Positions 46,717 through 55,193 of a stretch of 64,000 nt of DNA are shown here, in pieces (the first letter of the stretch is position 1; each line of letters starts with the position of its first letter). Under the pieces are notes generated by a model that had not been told where the DNA came from, made no database searches, and saw nothing but the letters and a program-made list of their open reading frames with translations. Both the position numbers and the translations under genes were made by a program. The stretch is from Actinomycetes bacterium (GTDB lineage Bacteria; Actinomycetota; Acidimicrobiia; Acidimicrobiales; RAAP-2), in the NCBI GenBank assembly GCA_021846325.1, contig JAJZBX010000009.1:19518-83517 (forward strand), in the 5' to 3' direction.

Positions 46717-47993
46717 CCTACGTTCCCACGACCCTCATCGACCGAAGTTTTCGCGAGCGGATCGTGCTGGTTGGCGTTCAGTTCCCCACGCTTCGAGCCA
46801 GTGACGTGGAGCGTCAACTCGACGAGTTGGCGTTGCTGGTGGATACTGCTGGCGCCGACGTGGTCGCGCGCATTGTCCAGCGTCGCGACGCACCAGACCC
46901 CGCGACGTTCCTCGGTTCGGGCAAGGTGCGCGAACTGGCCGAGATCTGTCTCGCGGTGGACGCCGACACCGTGGTGTTCGAACACGCCCTGACGCCAGCC
47001 CAGCAGCGCAACCTCGAGAAACTGCTTGGTCGCACCGCGATCGATCGCACGGCCGTGATTCTCGACATCTTCGCGCAGAATGCGCGTACCCCCGAAGGTA
47101 AGGCGCAGGTCGAGTTGGCCCTCCTGCAGTACCGACTGCCGCGACTGCGCCGCGCCGGAGGGTCGCTGTCCCAGCAGGCCGGGCGCATCGGCACGAGGGG
47201 ACCGGGCGAGACCCAGCTCGAAGTTGATCGACGGCGACTGGTTCAGCGCATGCACCGAATTCGAGCCGAACTGAAGGAGATCGATCGCACGCGCGGCGTC
47301 CAGCGCCAAGGTCGAGATCGCGGTCGTCACCGTGAAGTGACCTTGGTGGGCTATACCAACGCCGGTAAGTCGTCGATGCTGAACGCCCTGACTGACGCTC
47401 GCGTGGCGGTCGAGAATCGGCTCTTCGTCACGCTCGATCCGCGCACCCGACAGCGCCAGCTGCCCGGCGGCGAGACGGTGTTGTTCACCGACACCGTCGG
47501 GTTCATCTCGAACCTGCCCCACGAGTTGGTCGAAGCCTTCATGAGCACGTTACGTTCGGTGCAACTCGCCGACCTGCTCGTGCACGTCGTGGACGCCAGC
47601 AGTGACGGGGCCGAGCTACAGATTTCGGCCGTTCACGAGGTCTTGGGTACCATTGGCGCCGACCGCGTGCCCGAGCTATTGGTCTTCAACAAGTCAGACG
47701 TGTCGCCGGCGCGAGCGCGCGAACTCGCCGCGCGGTATCCGAACAGCGTGTTCGCGTCGGCCCTGAGCGGTGACCATATGGAAACCGTCGTCGCGGCGAT
47801 CGCCGAGCGGCTCCGCGATGACGACCTCGTTATTACGATTCGCCTGCCGCTCGAGCGCGGCGACCTGGTCGCCGCGGCCCACCGTGAGGGCGACGTGCTG
47901 GCGACCACGGTTGACCACGACGCGGTCGTGCTGCGCGTTTCGCTCGACGCCGTGGGTGCGGCGCGGTTCAACGAGTGGCGCGTGCCGGCGTGA
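46713..47993 (+). CDS. hflX: Ribosome-splitting GTPase HflX
   Basis: Heat-shock GTPase that splits stalled ribosomes. 426 residues: HflX N-terminal domain (TFLGSGKVREL, FEHALTPAQQRNLE, QNARTPEGKAQVELALLQY), then the G domain with LVGYTNAGKSS, FTDTVGFI and FNKSD. GTG 46713 overlaps the dapF stop as GTGA; GTG 46701 is an alternative four codons upstream. Glycine-rich RGPGETQLE is intact. Confidence 0.94.
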   Translation: MTYVPTTLIDRSFRERIVLVGVQFPTLRASDVERQLDELALLVDTAGADVVARIVQRRDAPDPATFLGSGKVRELAEICLAVDADTVVFEHALTPAQQRNLEKLLGRTAIDRTAVILDIFAQNARTPEGKAQVELALLQYRLPRLRRAGGSLSQQAGRIGTRGPGETQLEVDRRRLVQRMHRIRAELKEIDRTRGVQRQGRDRGRHREVTLVGYTNAGKSSMLNALTDARVAVENRLFVTLDPRTRQRQLPGGETVLFTDTVGFISNLPHELVEAFMSTLRSVQLADLLVHVVDASSDGAELQISAVHEVLGTIGADRVPELLVFNKSDVSPARARELAARYPNSVFASALSGDHMETVVAAIAERLRDDDLVITIRLPLERGDLVAAAHREGDVLATTVDHDAVVLRVSLDAVGAARFNEWRVPA

Positions 47994-49096
47994 GTTTCGC
48001 GCCACCCCCGTACCCGTACGAGCGTCTCGACGCGATTCGCCGCCTCGCCGAAACCCACGACGGGGGGGCGATTGACTGCTCTATCGGTACGCCGATCGAT
48101 GCGCCACCCGAGGGCGTCATTGCCGAGTTGGCCCGGGGCACGGGCGCTCGAGGCTATCCACCATCGGCGGGCACGGGCGCCTTTCGCGCGAGCGCGTCGG
48201 CGTGGCTGGAACGGCGATTCGGGGTGCGAGTGGGACCCGATGACGTCGCCGCGTGCGTGGGTACCAAGGAGTTCGTCGGATCGGTCGCCGCGTTTCTGCA
48301 CTTGCGCGATCCGCAACGTGACACGGTGCTCTATCCGGAGATCAGCTATCCGACGTACGCGATGGGTGCGACGCTGTCGGGTCTGCGAGCCGTCCCGGTC
48401 GCGCTACGAGCGGGGGGCCTCGATCTGGCGAGCGTGCGTGCGAGTGACGCGCGACGCGCGTTGGTCCTGTGGGCGAACGCGCCGTCGAATCCCACCGGCG
48501 CGTTGGACGATCTCACCAGCGTCGCGGCGTGGGGTCGGGCCAACGACGTGATAGTGGCGAGCGACGAGTGCTACGCCGATTTCACGTGGGAGGGCCCGCC
48601 CCGAACGATCTTGGGCGAGGACACGTCGGGCACGCTCGCGTTGCACTCGGCGTCCAAGCGCTCCAACCTCGCGGGCCTACGGGTTGGCTTTTACGCTGGC
48701 GACCACGATCTCGTGGCCTACCTACGCGCGGTGCGCCAGCACGCGGGTTTGATGGTTCCCGGGCCCGTTCAGGCCGCGGCGACCGTCGCCTACGGTGACG
48801 ACGATCACGTTGCGGTACAACGACTGCGCTACCGAGCCCGTCTGGAGCGTTTGGCAGCGGCGCTCGAGCGTTACGGCATCAACGCACCGCTGCCACAGGG
48901 GGGCTTTTATCTGTGGTGCTCGCGCCCGGGTGACGACGGCTGGACTCTGGCCGATGAGCTGGCGAGGGTGGCCGGCCTCGTTACCAGTCCGGGCGACCTC
49001 TACGGTGCGCCGGGGAGACCCTTCGTGCGAATCGCGATGGTCCAGCCGACGCCGCGGATCGAGCTCGCCGCCCAGCGGCTCGAAGCGGCGACCTAA
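47990..49096 (+). CDS. dapC: N-succinyldiaminopimelate aminotransferase
   Basis: PLP-dependent fold-type I aminotransferase, step four of the succinylase lysine pathway. 368 residues; the PLP lysine is K223 in SASKRSNLAGLR, with NAPSNPTG and the arginine FVRIAMVQP near the C-terminus. GTG 47990 overlaps the hflX stop. The assignment to DapC rather than another class I/II transaminase rests on neighbours dapD and dapE and a DapC-like N-terminus (PPPYPYERLDAI). Confidence 0.9.
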   Translation: MSFAPPPYPYERLDAIRRLAETHDGGAIDCSIGTPIDAPPEGVIAELARGTGARGYPPSAGTGAFRASASAWLERRFGVRVGPDDVAACVGTKEFVGSVAAFLHLRDPQRDTVLYPEISYPTYAMGATLSGLRAVPVALRAGGLDLASVRASDARRALVLWANAPSNPTGALDDLTSVAAWGRANDVIVASDECYADFTWEGPPRTILGEDTSGTLALHSASKRSNLAGLRVGFYAGDHDLVAYLRAVRQHAGLMVPGPVQAAATVAYGDDDHVAVQRLRYRARLERLAAALERYGINAPLPQGGFYLWCSRPGDDGWTLADELARVAGLVTSPGDLYGAPGRPFVRIAMVQPTPRIELAAQRLEAAT

Positions 49097-49104
49097 CCCG
49101 ACGG

Positions 49105-49110
49105 TACGAT
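49105..49110 (+). promoter_or_regulatory. -10 box for leaderless dapD
   Basis: TACGAT ends six bases before ATG 49117, in the short gap after dapC. Confidence 0.5.
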
Positions 49111-49116
49111 GAGCCA

Positions 49117-49941
49117 ATGACGTCACTGGAGAGCCGAATCGACGCGTGGTACGAACGAATCGACACCCTGACGCCCGACAATGTTGAGGCACGACGTGAC
49201 GTCGAGCTGGTGATCACCAAACTCGATGACGGTCAGTTGCGCGTGGCCGAGGTTGAACCCGGTGGCGCGGTGACGGTGCACGAGTGGGTGCGTCGAGCGA
49301 TCCTGCTCCTCTTTCGCCTGCGCGGGATTCAGCGCTACGACGTTGGGCCGTTCGAGTACGCGGACAAGCTCGAGTTGAAGCACGACTTCGAACGTCGAGG
49401 CGTGCGCGTCGTGCCGGGTGCGTCGGCGCGCCGCGGGAGCTTCCTCAGCCCGGGCGTCATACTCATGCCGAGTTACGTCAACATCGGCGCGTGGGTCGGT
49501 GCGGGAACCATGGTCGACACGTGGGCCACCGTCGGGAGCTGCGCGCAGATCGGCGCCAACGTGCACCTCGCGGGAGGCGTCGGCATTGGCGGCGTCCTCG
49601 AGCCGGCGAATGCCGTGCCGGTGGTGATCGAAGACGACGCCTTTATCGGCAGTCGCTGCATGATCGTGGAGGGTGCGCGCGTCGGACGGGGCTCGGTACT
49701 CGGTGCCGGCACGATTCTGAACCCGTCGATTCCCGTCATTGACGCCCAAACGGGCGACGAGCTCTCGCGGGGTCACGTGCCGGACTTCTGCGTCGCGGTG
49801 TCGGCCGGACGACGCCGCGAGTTCCCCGGTGGCGAGTACGTCTTGCCCTGCGTGCTGGTCATACGGCGACTCAGTGAGGGTGAACGTCACGACAAGGTAG
49901 CCCTCAACGCGATTCTGCGCGATCACGGCGTGGCGACGTGA
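49117..49941 (+). CDS. dapD: Tetrahydrodipicolinate N-succinyltransferase
   Basis: Succinyl-CoA-dependent acyltransferase with a left-handed parallel beta-helix. 274 residues; hexapeptide repeats from about 105 to 220 (VLMPSYVNIGAWVGAGTMVD-type repeats, GSRCMIVEGARVGRGSVLGA) and the motif NAVPVVIED. With dapC and dapE it completes the succinylase branch. The dapE GTG overlaps its stop. Confidence 0.95.
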   Translation: MTSLESRIDAWYERIDTLTPDNVEARRDVELVITKLDDGQLRVAEVEPGGAVTVHEWVRRAILLLFRLRGIQRYDVGPFEYADKLELKHDFERRGVRVVPGASARRGSFLSPGVILMPSYVNIGAWVGAGTMVDTWATVGSCAQIGANVHLAGGVGIGGVLEPANAVPVVIEDDAFIGSRCMIVEGARVGRGSVLGAGTILNPSIPVIDAQTGDELSRGHVPDFCVAVSAGRRREFPGGEYVLPCVLVIRRLSEGERHDKVALNAILRDHGVAT

Positions 49942-50987
49942 ACCCACTCGCCGACGTCCTACGGCTCGTGCGACTCGAGTCGGTGAGTGGCGATGAAGCG
50001 GCCATCGCGGAGTACGTCGCGTCGACCCTTCAAACGAATCCTCGACTGGACGTCGAGCGCATTGGCGACAACGTCGTGGCCCGCACCATGGGGCTACACA
50101 CCACGCGACTCATTGTGGCCGGACACCTCGACACGGTGCCCGGTGACGCGAGCGTCGCGCGACTCGACGGTGACGCCGTCACGGGTCTGGGTGCGTGCGA
50201 CATGAAGGGCTCGTTGTCGGTGATGCTCGACCTCGCTACTCGTGACGTCGCGCGACGAAACGAAGTGACGTGGATCTTCTACGCCCGCGAGGAAATCGCG
50301 CGATCCGAATCGGGCCTTCGCGAGTTGCTCGAGTTGCGGCCCGATTTGCTCCAGGGCGATGTGGCGGTGCTCGCCGAGCCCACCGGTGGCGTCGTAGAGG
50401 CCGGTTGCCAGGGCTCGCTGCGACTGAGCGTGGAGGTGCGTGGCAGTCGTGCGCACACCGCGCGGCCCTTCATGGGTCGCAACGCGATACATCGTCTCGG
50501 CGAGGTGGTCGCAAAAGTTGCGGCGTATCGGCCACGAGAGGTCGTTATCGACGGTATCGAATACACCGAACAGTTGCAGGTCGTGGCCATCGAGGGTGGC
50601 GTAGCGGCCAACGTCGTACCCGACGTTGGCCGGTGCGTGATCAACCACCGCTTCGCTCCGGACCGAACGTTTCAAACCGCGACCGAGTGGCTGCGCGGCT
50701 ACTTGGCGCCGACGATTGAGCCAGGCGACGAGGTGATACTCGAAGACTGGGCGCCGGCCGCGCTACCGGCAATGAGTGACGAGCGGCTTCGTGCACTCGA
50801 GGTGCTTTCCGGTCATCGCGCGAGGGCCAAGTTGGGTTGGACCGACGTCGCGACCTTCGCCGAACTTGGCGTTCCAGCCACGAACTTCGGTGCCGGCGAT
50901 CCCATGCTTGCGCACCACCCGAACGAACGAGTTACGGCTGAAGAGTTATTGAACTTCTCGCGCGTCCTGGCCGAATGGATCTGTTGA
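49938..50987 (+). CDS. dapE: Succinyl-diaminopimelate desuccinylase
   Basis: Dinuclear zinc hydrolase (M20 family) of the lysine pathway. 349 residues; metal-site motifs VAGHLDTVPGD, TGLGACDMKGS and YAREEIARSESG, plus a dimerisation domain with GSRAHTARPFMGRNA. GTG 49938 is coupled to dapD. It is the last gene of this run; after it comes a gap of 166 bases to the convergent lexA. Confidence 0.95.
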   Translation: MNPLADVLRLVRLESVSGDEAAIAEYVASTLQTNPRLDVERIGDNVVARTMGLHTTRLIVAGHLDTVPGDASVARLDGDAVTGLGACDMKGSLSVMLDLATRDVARRNEVTWIFYAREEIARSESGLRELLELRPDLLQGDVAVLAEPTGGVVEAGCQGSLRLSVEVRGSRAHTARPFMGRNAIHRLGEVVAKVAAYRPREVVIDGIEYTEQLQVVAIEGGVAANVVPDVGRCVINHRFAPDRTFQTATEWLRGYLAPTIEPGDEVILEDWAPAALPAMSDERLRALEVLSGHRARAKLGWTDVATFAELGVPATNFGAGDPMLAHHPNERVTAEELLNFSRVLAEWIC

Positions 50988-51103
50988 TCCGCGCACTGCG
51001 GTGACGGTCAGGCGATGACTGGTCGGTCGTCGCGCAGTTCGTGTGGTGACCGGTCGCGATCAGCGACGTGCCTCGTGCACCAACGTCAACGGCGTCAACC
51101 TAG

Positions 51104-51115
51104 GGTCCTGGGACC
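51104..51115. terminator. Weak hairpin between dapE and lexA
   Basis: GGTCC-TG-GGACC in the convergent 166-base gap 50988-51153, flanked by CCTA and AGG that could add pairs with a bulge. No T run on either side. It may be a bidirectional terminator; nothing else is evident in the gap. Confidence 0.35.
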
Positions 51116-51153
51116 AGGTCTGAGCCGGGTGTTCGACGCGACCGCTTCCGAGG

Positions 51154-51777
51154 TCAGTACGAGCGAAGTACCGCGACGACGCGGCCAAAGAGCACCACAT
51201 CATCAGCGTCGAACTCCATAGGCTCCATTGCCGAATTTTCCGGTTTCAAGATGACGCGTGATCCCTGGGCAAAGAAGCGCTTGACCGTCGCTTCGCCGCT
51301 GGGTAGACCGGCCACGACGATTTCGCCGTTCTCGGCGCTGGACTGGCGACTGACCACGACGAAGTCACCCGAGAGGATTCCGGCGTCGATCATGGAGTCA
51401 CCCCGTACGCGCAAGACGAAACTCTCGCCACGCCCCGCGAACTGGCTGGGGATGGCCATCAGCTCGTGCGTCTGTTCTTCGGCGAGCACACCGGTACCGG
51501 CGGCAACGTCGCCGACGAAGGGGAGCGTGCGTACGCGGTGGTCGACGCTCGCGGCATCGACGTCGAGCCGCACCGACAGCGTTCGGGGTTGTTGGGGATT
51601 CTTGGAGATGTAGCCGGCGTCGCGCAAGACGGAGATGTGGTTCGCGACCGTGGCCGGAGACTTCAAGCCAACGTGGTCGCCGATCTCACGTATCGTTGGT
51701 GGAAAGTTACGTTCGCGCTGACACGCCACAATGAATTCGAGTATCTGTCGACGCATGGGGGTGAGGACCTCGGCCAC
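51154..51777 (-). CDS. lexA: LexA repressor, SOS regulator
   Basis: Represses SOS genes and self-cleaves when RecA filaments form. 207 residues: winged-helix DNA-binding domain (RRQILEFIVACQRERNFPPTIREIG, SPATVANHISVLRDAGYI) and a peptidase domain with the cleavage site A93-G94 (DVAAGTG), catalytic S128 (RGDSMI) and K166 (ATVKRFF). GTG 51777 follows AGGAAAGGA at good distance; a longer frame reading back to about 52,300 is an open-frame artefact. Promoter and two LexA operators precede it, so it is self-regulated. Confidence 0.96.
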   Translation of the reverse strand: MAEVLTPMRRQILEFIVACQRERNFPPTIREIGDHVGLKSPATVANHISVLRDAGYISKNPQQPRTLSVRLDVDAASVDHRVRTLPFVGDVAAGTGVLAEEQTHELMAIPSQFAGRGESFVLRVRGDSMIDAGILSGDFVVVSRQSSAENGEIVVAGLPSGEATVKRFFAQGSRVILKPENSAMEPMEFDADDVVLFGRVVAVLRSY

Positions 51778-51794
51778 GGTATTCCTTTCCTCAA

Positions 51795-51808
51795 CGAACA
51801 ACTGTTCG
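51795..51808. promoter_or_regulatory. SOS (LexA) operator, lexA proximal
   Basis: Perfect actinobacterial LexA box CGAAC-AACT-GTTCG, extendable to a 16-base palindrome (51794-51809). It lies two bases downstream of the lexA -10 and covers the expected start point. Confidence 0.93.
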
Positions 51809-51809
51809 T

Positions 51810-51838
51810 ATCGTAGCCGCTGGATGACCCGAGGGCAA
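51810..51838 (-). promoter_or_regulatory. lexA promoter
   Basis: On the minus strand, TTGCCC (51838-51833), exactly 17 bases, and TACGAT (51815-51810). Both flanks are LexA operators. Confidence 0.72.
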
Positions 51839-51849
51839 ACATCTGTTCG
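51836..51849. promoter_or_regulatory. SOS operator, distal and imperfect
   Basis: CAAAC-ATCT-GTTCG deviates from the LexA box by one base in one half-site. It overlaps the lexA -35 hexamer, so binding there could block polymerase entry. Confidence 0.6.
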
Positions 51850-51882
51850 CCTAATGCCGAAGGGTGTTCTCGTGTCGAAACC

Positions 51883-52609
51883 ATGGTTGCGAGGTTTAAC
51901 TATGACGCCTACTGCTACGGCGCGATCACGGCCCTGCACGGGGCCTCCCTTGACGTCGAGGAAGGCGAAATCGTTACTGCTCGGGGCGAACGATGCGGGT
52001 AAGACGACGCCCTGCGAACGCTGTCGGGCCCTCACGCGCCCCAGGGCGGTCGTATCCTCTTCGAGGGTCGCGACGTGACCTTGACAACGGCCCATCAGTT
52101 CACGTCGCTGGGAATCGGCCACGTGCCCGAAGGACGGTGAATCTTCCCCCAGATGACGCTGGAGGAGAATCTCGAGTTTGGCGCGATCGGGCGCCGTGGC
52201 TCGTACGGCGACGACATGGAGCGGATGTACGAGACCTTTCCCATCCTCAAGGAGCGTCGCAAGCAAATCGCTGACAATCTCACGGGTGGGGAATAGCACA
52301 TGCCGCCGCCCGGGCGCGCACTCATGGGTCGGCCCGGGACGTTATTACTCGACGAGCCCTCCATGGGACTGGCGCCGATGATCGTTGATACGTTCTTTCG
52401 GATCATCGGTGAGATCCGGGCCAGTGGCGCCACCGTCGTTCTCGTGGAGCAAAAGGCCGCCCAAGCCTTCCGACTGGCAGATCACGGTTACGTCATGGAG
52501 AATGACCGAATCATCTTTGCCGACAGCGCGACGAACCTGCTGACTGACGCGCGGTCGTGCCGTGTACCCCGGCGAGGATGTCGAGTCACCGGCCGATCCG
52601 CCTGGTTAG
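51883..52609 (+). pseudogene. livF: Decayed LivF-type branched-chain amino-acid ABC ATPase
   Basis: Successive frames give recognisable LivF pieces: YGAITALHGASLDVEEGEI, then (after a frameshift near 51980) LLGANDAGKTT as Walker A, then (shift near 52010) LSG-PQGGRILFEGRDVT, SLGIGHVPEGR followed by an in-frame TGA, IFPQMTLEENLEFGAIGRR, a TAG where the family has SGGEQQ (LTGGE-stop), then GRALMGRPGTLLLDEPSMGLAP and VVLVEQKAAQAFRLADHGYV. At least two frameshifts and two nonsense codons disable it, and a third shift near 52,555 would restore a YPGE-like C-terminus. No other liv genes are nearby. A stranded copy from an earlier insertion next to lexA is the simplest reading. Confidence 0.85.
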
Positions 52610-52649
52610 TCGAAGCCACCACGCGGCCGCTGGGTGGCCGATGACGTGG

Positions 52650-53240
52650 TCAACCGAGGCGGTCGAGAAACCCGAGTGCGTGTTGGGTGAGCAGGGCGGC
52701 CGCCTCGGCGTCGAAGGAGGGCAGGGAGCTGTCAGCGAAGAGATGCCGGTCGCCCGGATAGACGAAGAGCTCGGCCAGCGCCGGACCGACGAGGGCGACC
52801 AACTCGCGCGCGGCGTCGAGGTCACCGCCGAGTGCGAAGTACGGGTCGTTGTCCATGCCATGAATCTGCACGGCTACTTCATCGGGCCAGGGCCCGATGG
52901 CCCACTCACCAGTCACTGGCATGCAGGACTCGAAGAGCAGCGCGCCGCGCGTGCCCGGACGGGTCTGCGCGAACGTTTGCGCGAGACCGGCACCGAAGGA
53001 GAAGCCGGCGTAGACGAGTTCGGCGGGCAATCCGAGTGCTGCTTGTTCGGCCAGCGCTAGCAACGGCTCGTCGCCGAGCTCACGAATGAGTTGCACGCCG
53101 TCATCAATGGACCCAGGTCGTCGACCATTGAAAAGGTCGGGTACGTGAACGGTGTGTCCACCGTCACGAAGGGCCTGGGCGAACGACTGCACGCCGTTGG
53201 TTAATCCCATCACGTGATGAAAAAGAAGGATTTCAGCCAC
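52650..53240 (-). CDS. Dienelactone hydrolase family protein
   Basis: 196-residue alpha/beta hydrolase of the DLH family: LLFHHVMGLTNGV near the N-terminus, the nucleophile elbow AGFSFGAG, and the acid/histidine region YPGDRHLFADSS. In classical dienelactone hydrolases the nucleophile is cysteine (GxCxG); here it is serine, as in many DLH-like hydrolases of unknown substrate. GTG 53240 has a textbook ribosome site AGGAGGTGAC, unlike the leaderless housekeeping genes. It lies between the livF relic and the divergent MFS operon. Confidence 0.85.
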   Translation of the reverse strand: MAEILLFHHVMGLTNGVQSFAQALRDGGHTVHVPDLFNGRRPGSIDDGVQLIRELGDEPLLALAEQAALGLPAELVYAGFSFGAGLAQTFAQTRPGTRGALLFESCMPVTGEWAIGPWPDEVAVQIHGMDNDPYFALGGDLDAARELVALVGPALAELFVYPGDRHLFADSSLPSFDAEAAALLTQHALGFLDRLG

Positions 53241-53360
53241 GTCACCTCCTCGTGCACGACTCTGCCAACGCGATTTCGCGTCAGGCTATCCCACGGAACT
53301 CGCGGTGTGCAGAAGCAACTTCTCAGCGCCGAGGTGGTCGCGAGCGTGACGCCCGATTCG

Positions 53361-53389
53361 TTGCCGACGAGGACCGTGCGCGATATACT
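53361..53389 (+). promoter_or_regulatory. Promoter of the MFS-marR operon
   Basis: TTGCCG (53361-53366), 17-base spacer, TATACT (53384-53389), the most consensus-like promoter in the window. Confidence 0.7.
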
Positions 53390-53414
53390 TACTTGATTAC
53401 AAGTAACTAGTAAG
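53388..53414. promoter_or_regulatory. MarR-type operator overlapping the MFS promoter
   Basis: Nested inverted repeats: inner TACTTG-ATTA-CAAGTA (53390-53405) and outer CTTACT (53388-53393) / AGTAAG (53409-53414). It covers the end of the -10 and the start point. Its AT-rich palindromic form suits a winged-helix MarR dimer; the likely ligand is the MarR at 55190-55630. Confidence 0.7.
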
Positions 53415-53429
53415 GGTCGACCACGTCCG

Positions 53430-55193
53430 ATGAACGCCTTGAAGCAAGCCCACCACGACCGATACAAGTGGATCGCCCTGACGAACACGACTCTAGGCAT
53501 CTTCATGGCGACGATCAATGGTTCAATCATCTTGATCTCACTGCCGGCGATCTTTCGAGGCGTGGGAATCAACCCGCTGTCACCGGGCAACGTTGGATAC
53601 CTCTTGTGGCTCCTGCAGGGTTACCTTCTCGTTACGGCGGTACTGGTCATCAGCCTCGGGCGGCTGGGGGACATCAAGGGTCGCGTGCGAATCTACAACC
53701 TGGGATTCGCGGTCTTCTCCGCGGCGTCCGTGATGCTGGCTCTGGATCCTTTCCGCGATGGCTCCGGGGCACTGTGGTTGGTGCTGTGGCGCCTCGTGCA
53801 GGGTGTCGGTGGCGCCATGCTCTTCGCGAATTCGAGTGCCATCATCGTTGACGCCTTTCCCGCCGAGCAACGGGGTTTCGCGATGGGCATCAATCAAGTT
53901 GCGGCGATTGGCGGCTCGTTCGTTGGTCTGATTCTCGGTGGATTGCTCTCCATCGGTGACTGGCGCCTCGTGTTCTGGGTTTCGGTGCCGGTCGGTCTGA
54001 TCGGCACGGTGTGGGGCTACCTGAGCCTTCGTGACAACGGCGTTCGGGTGAATGCGAAAATTGACTGGTGGGGTAACGGCACGTTCGCCATAGGTCTCAC
54101 GTCGCTGCTGGTGGCCATCGTGTACGGCATCCAGCCCTACGGAACTAGCTCGATGGGGTGGACATCGCCGACGGTGCTGAGCGCGTTCGCGATCAGCGTG
54201 GTGTTTCTCGTCGCGTTCTTGGTTATCGAGTCGCGGGTCACCTCGCCGATGTTCAACTTAAAGTTGTTTCGAATTCGCGCGTTCTTTACGGGCAGCATCG
54301 CCGGACTTCTTGCGGCCATTGCCCGCGGCGGTCTCCAGTTCATGTTGATCATTTGGTTACAGGGAATCTGGCTCCCGCTTCACGGGTATAGCTACGCCGC
54401 CACGCCGTTGTGGGCCGGTATCTATTTGTTGCCGCTCACCATCGGCTTTCTCGTCGCGGGACCGATATCGGGGTACCTGTCTGATCGTCACGGTGCGCGG
54501 ATCCTTTCGACCGGCGGACTGCTCGTCTTCGGGCTGAGCTTCGTCGGACTGCTCCTACTTTCCACTAACTTTGCGTACTGGCAGTTCGCGTTGCTCGTCG
54601 CGCTGAACGGACTCGGTGGCGGCATGTTCTCGGCACCGAACTCGACCGCCATCATGAATAGTGTCCCGGCCAACGAACGCGGCGGCGCCGCCGGGATCCA
54701 AGCGGCGTTCATGAACTCCGGCATGGTCGTCTCCATTGGTGTCTTCTTTTCCCTGATGATTGTGGGGCTGACCAATACCCTGCCCGCCAGCTTGTATCGA
54801 GGACTCACGTCGCACGGTGTCGCCGCTTCACAAGCCCACCTGGTCGCGAACCTCCCCGCGGTGGGCAGCCTCTTCTCCTCCTTTCTGGGTCTAAATCCAC
54901 TGAAGAGTCTGCTCACCAGTCAGCGCGTCGCGCACGTGTCGAGCGCGCAGTGGTCGGCCCTGACGGGTAAGCATTTCTTTCCCAGCCTGATCCTGACGCC
55001 GTTCCATCACGGACTCGTGATCGTCTTCTCGTTGGCCATTGTCATGGCGGTGATCGGCGCCGTCTTCTCTTCGTTGCGAGGCAAGCGGTACGTTAACCGT
55101 GAACTGTCGATGCAGGAGCACGTCGAAGATTTGTCATTGGTCGGTGGCGCGGTGCCCGGTGAGGTCGCGCTCGAGAGCGACGTCGTGCGATGA
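53430..55193 (+). CDS. MFS drug transporter, DHA2 (14-helix) type
   Basis: 587-residue major-facilitator protein with about 14 membrane helices, including motif A region GRLGDIKGRVRIY, motif C-like segment GSFVGLILGGLLS, and a second-half stretch VAGPISGYLSDRHG. DHA2 members export drugs, dyes or metabolites with proton antiport. Control appears to be by the MarR gene that overlaps its stop (ATGA). A hydrophilic C-terminal tail of about 35 residues follows. The substrate is not predictable. Its start is ATG 53430, about 34 bases from the expected transcription start. Confidence 0.93.
   Translation: MNALKQAHHDRYKWIALTNTTLGIFMATINGSIILISLPAIFRGVGINPLSPGNVGYLLWLLQGYLLVTAVLVISLGRLGDIKGRVRIYNLGFAVFSAASVMLALDPFRDGSGALWLVLWRLVQGVGGAMLFANSSAIIVDAFPAEQRGFAMGINQVAAIGGSFVGLILGGLLSIGDWRLVFWVSVPVGLIGTVWGYLSLRDNGVRVNAKIDWWGNGTFAIGLTSLLVAIVYGIQPYGTSSMGWTSPTVLSAFAISVVFLVAFLVIESRVTSPMFNLKLFRIRAFFTGSIAGLLAAIARGGLQFMLIIWLQGIWLPLHGYSYAATPLWAGIYLLPLTIGFLVAGPISGYLSDRHGARILSTGGLLVFGLSFVGLLLLSTNFAYWQFALLVALNGLGGGMFSAPNSTAIMNSVPANERGGAAGIQAAFMNSGMVVSIGVFFSLMIVGLTNTLPASLYRGLTSHGVAASQAHLVANLPAVGSLFSSFLGLNPLKSLLTSQRVAHVSSAQWSALTGKHFFPSLILTPFHHGLVIVFSLAIVMAVIGAVFSSLRGKRYVNRELSMQEHVEDLSLVGGAVPGEVALESDVVR

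Noticed and set aside
51778..52299. N-terminal extension of LexA to about 381 residues
   Set aside because: It would read through the promoter, both operators and the livF relic; the GTG at 51777 has a good ribosome site and gives the normal LexA length.
51883..52609. Programmed frameshifting in an active livF
   Set aside because: Several lesions including nonsense codons in core motifs and no slippery sequence; decay explains it better.
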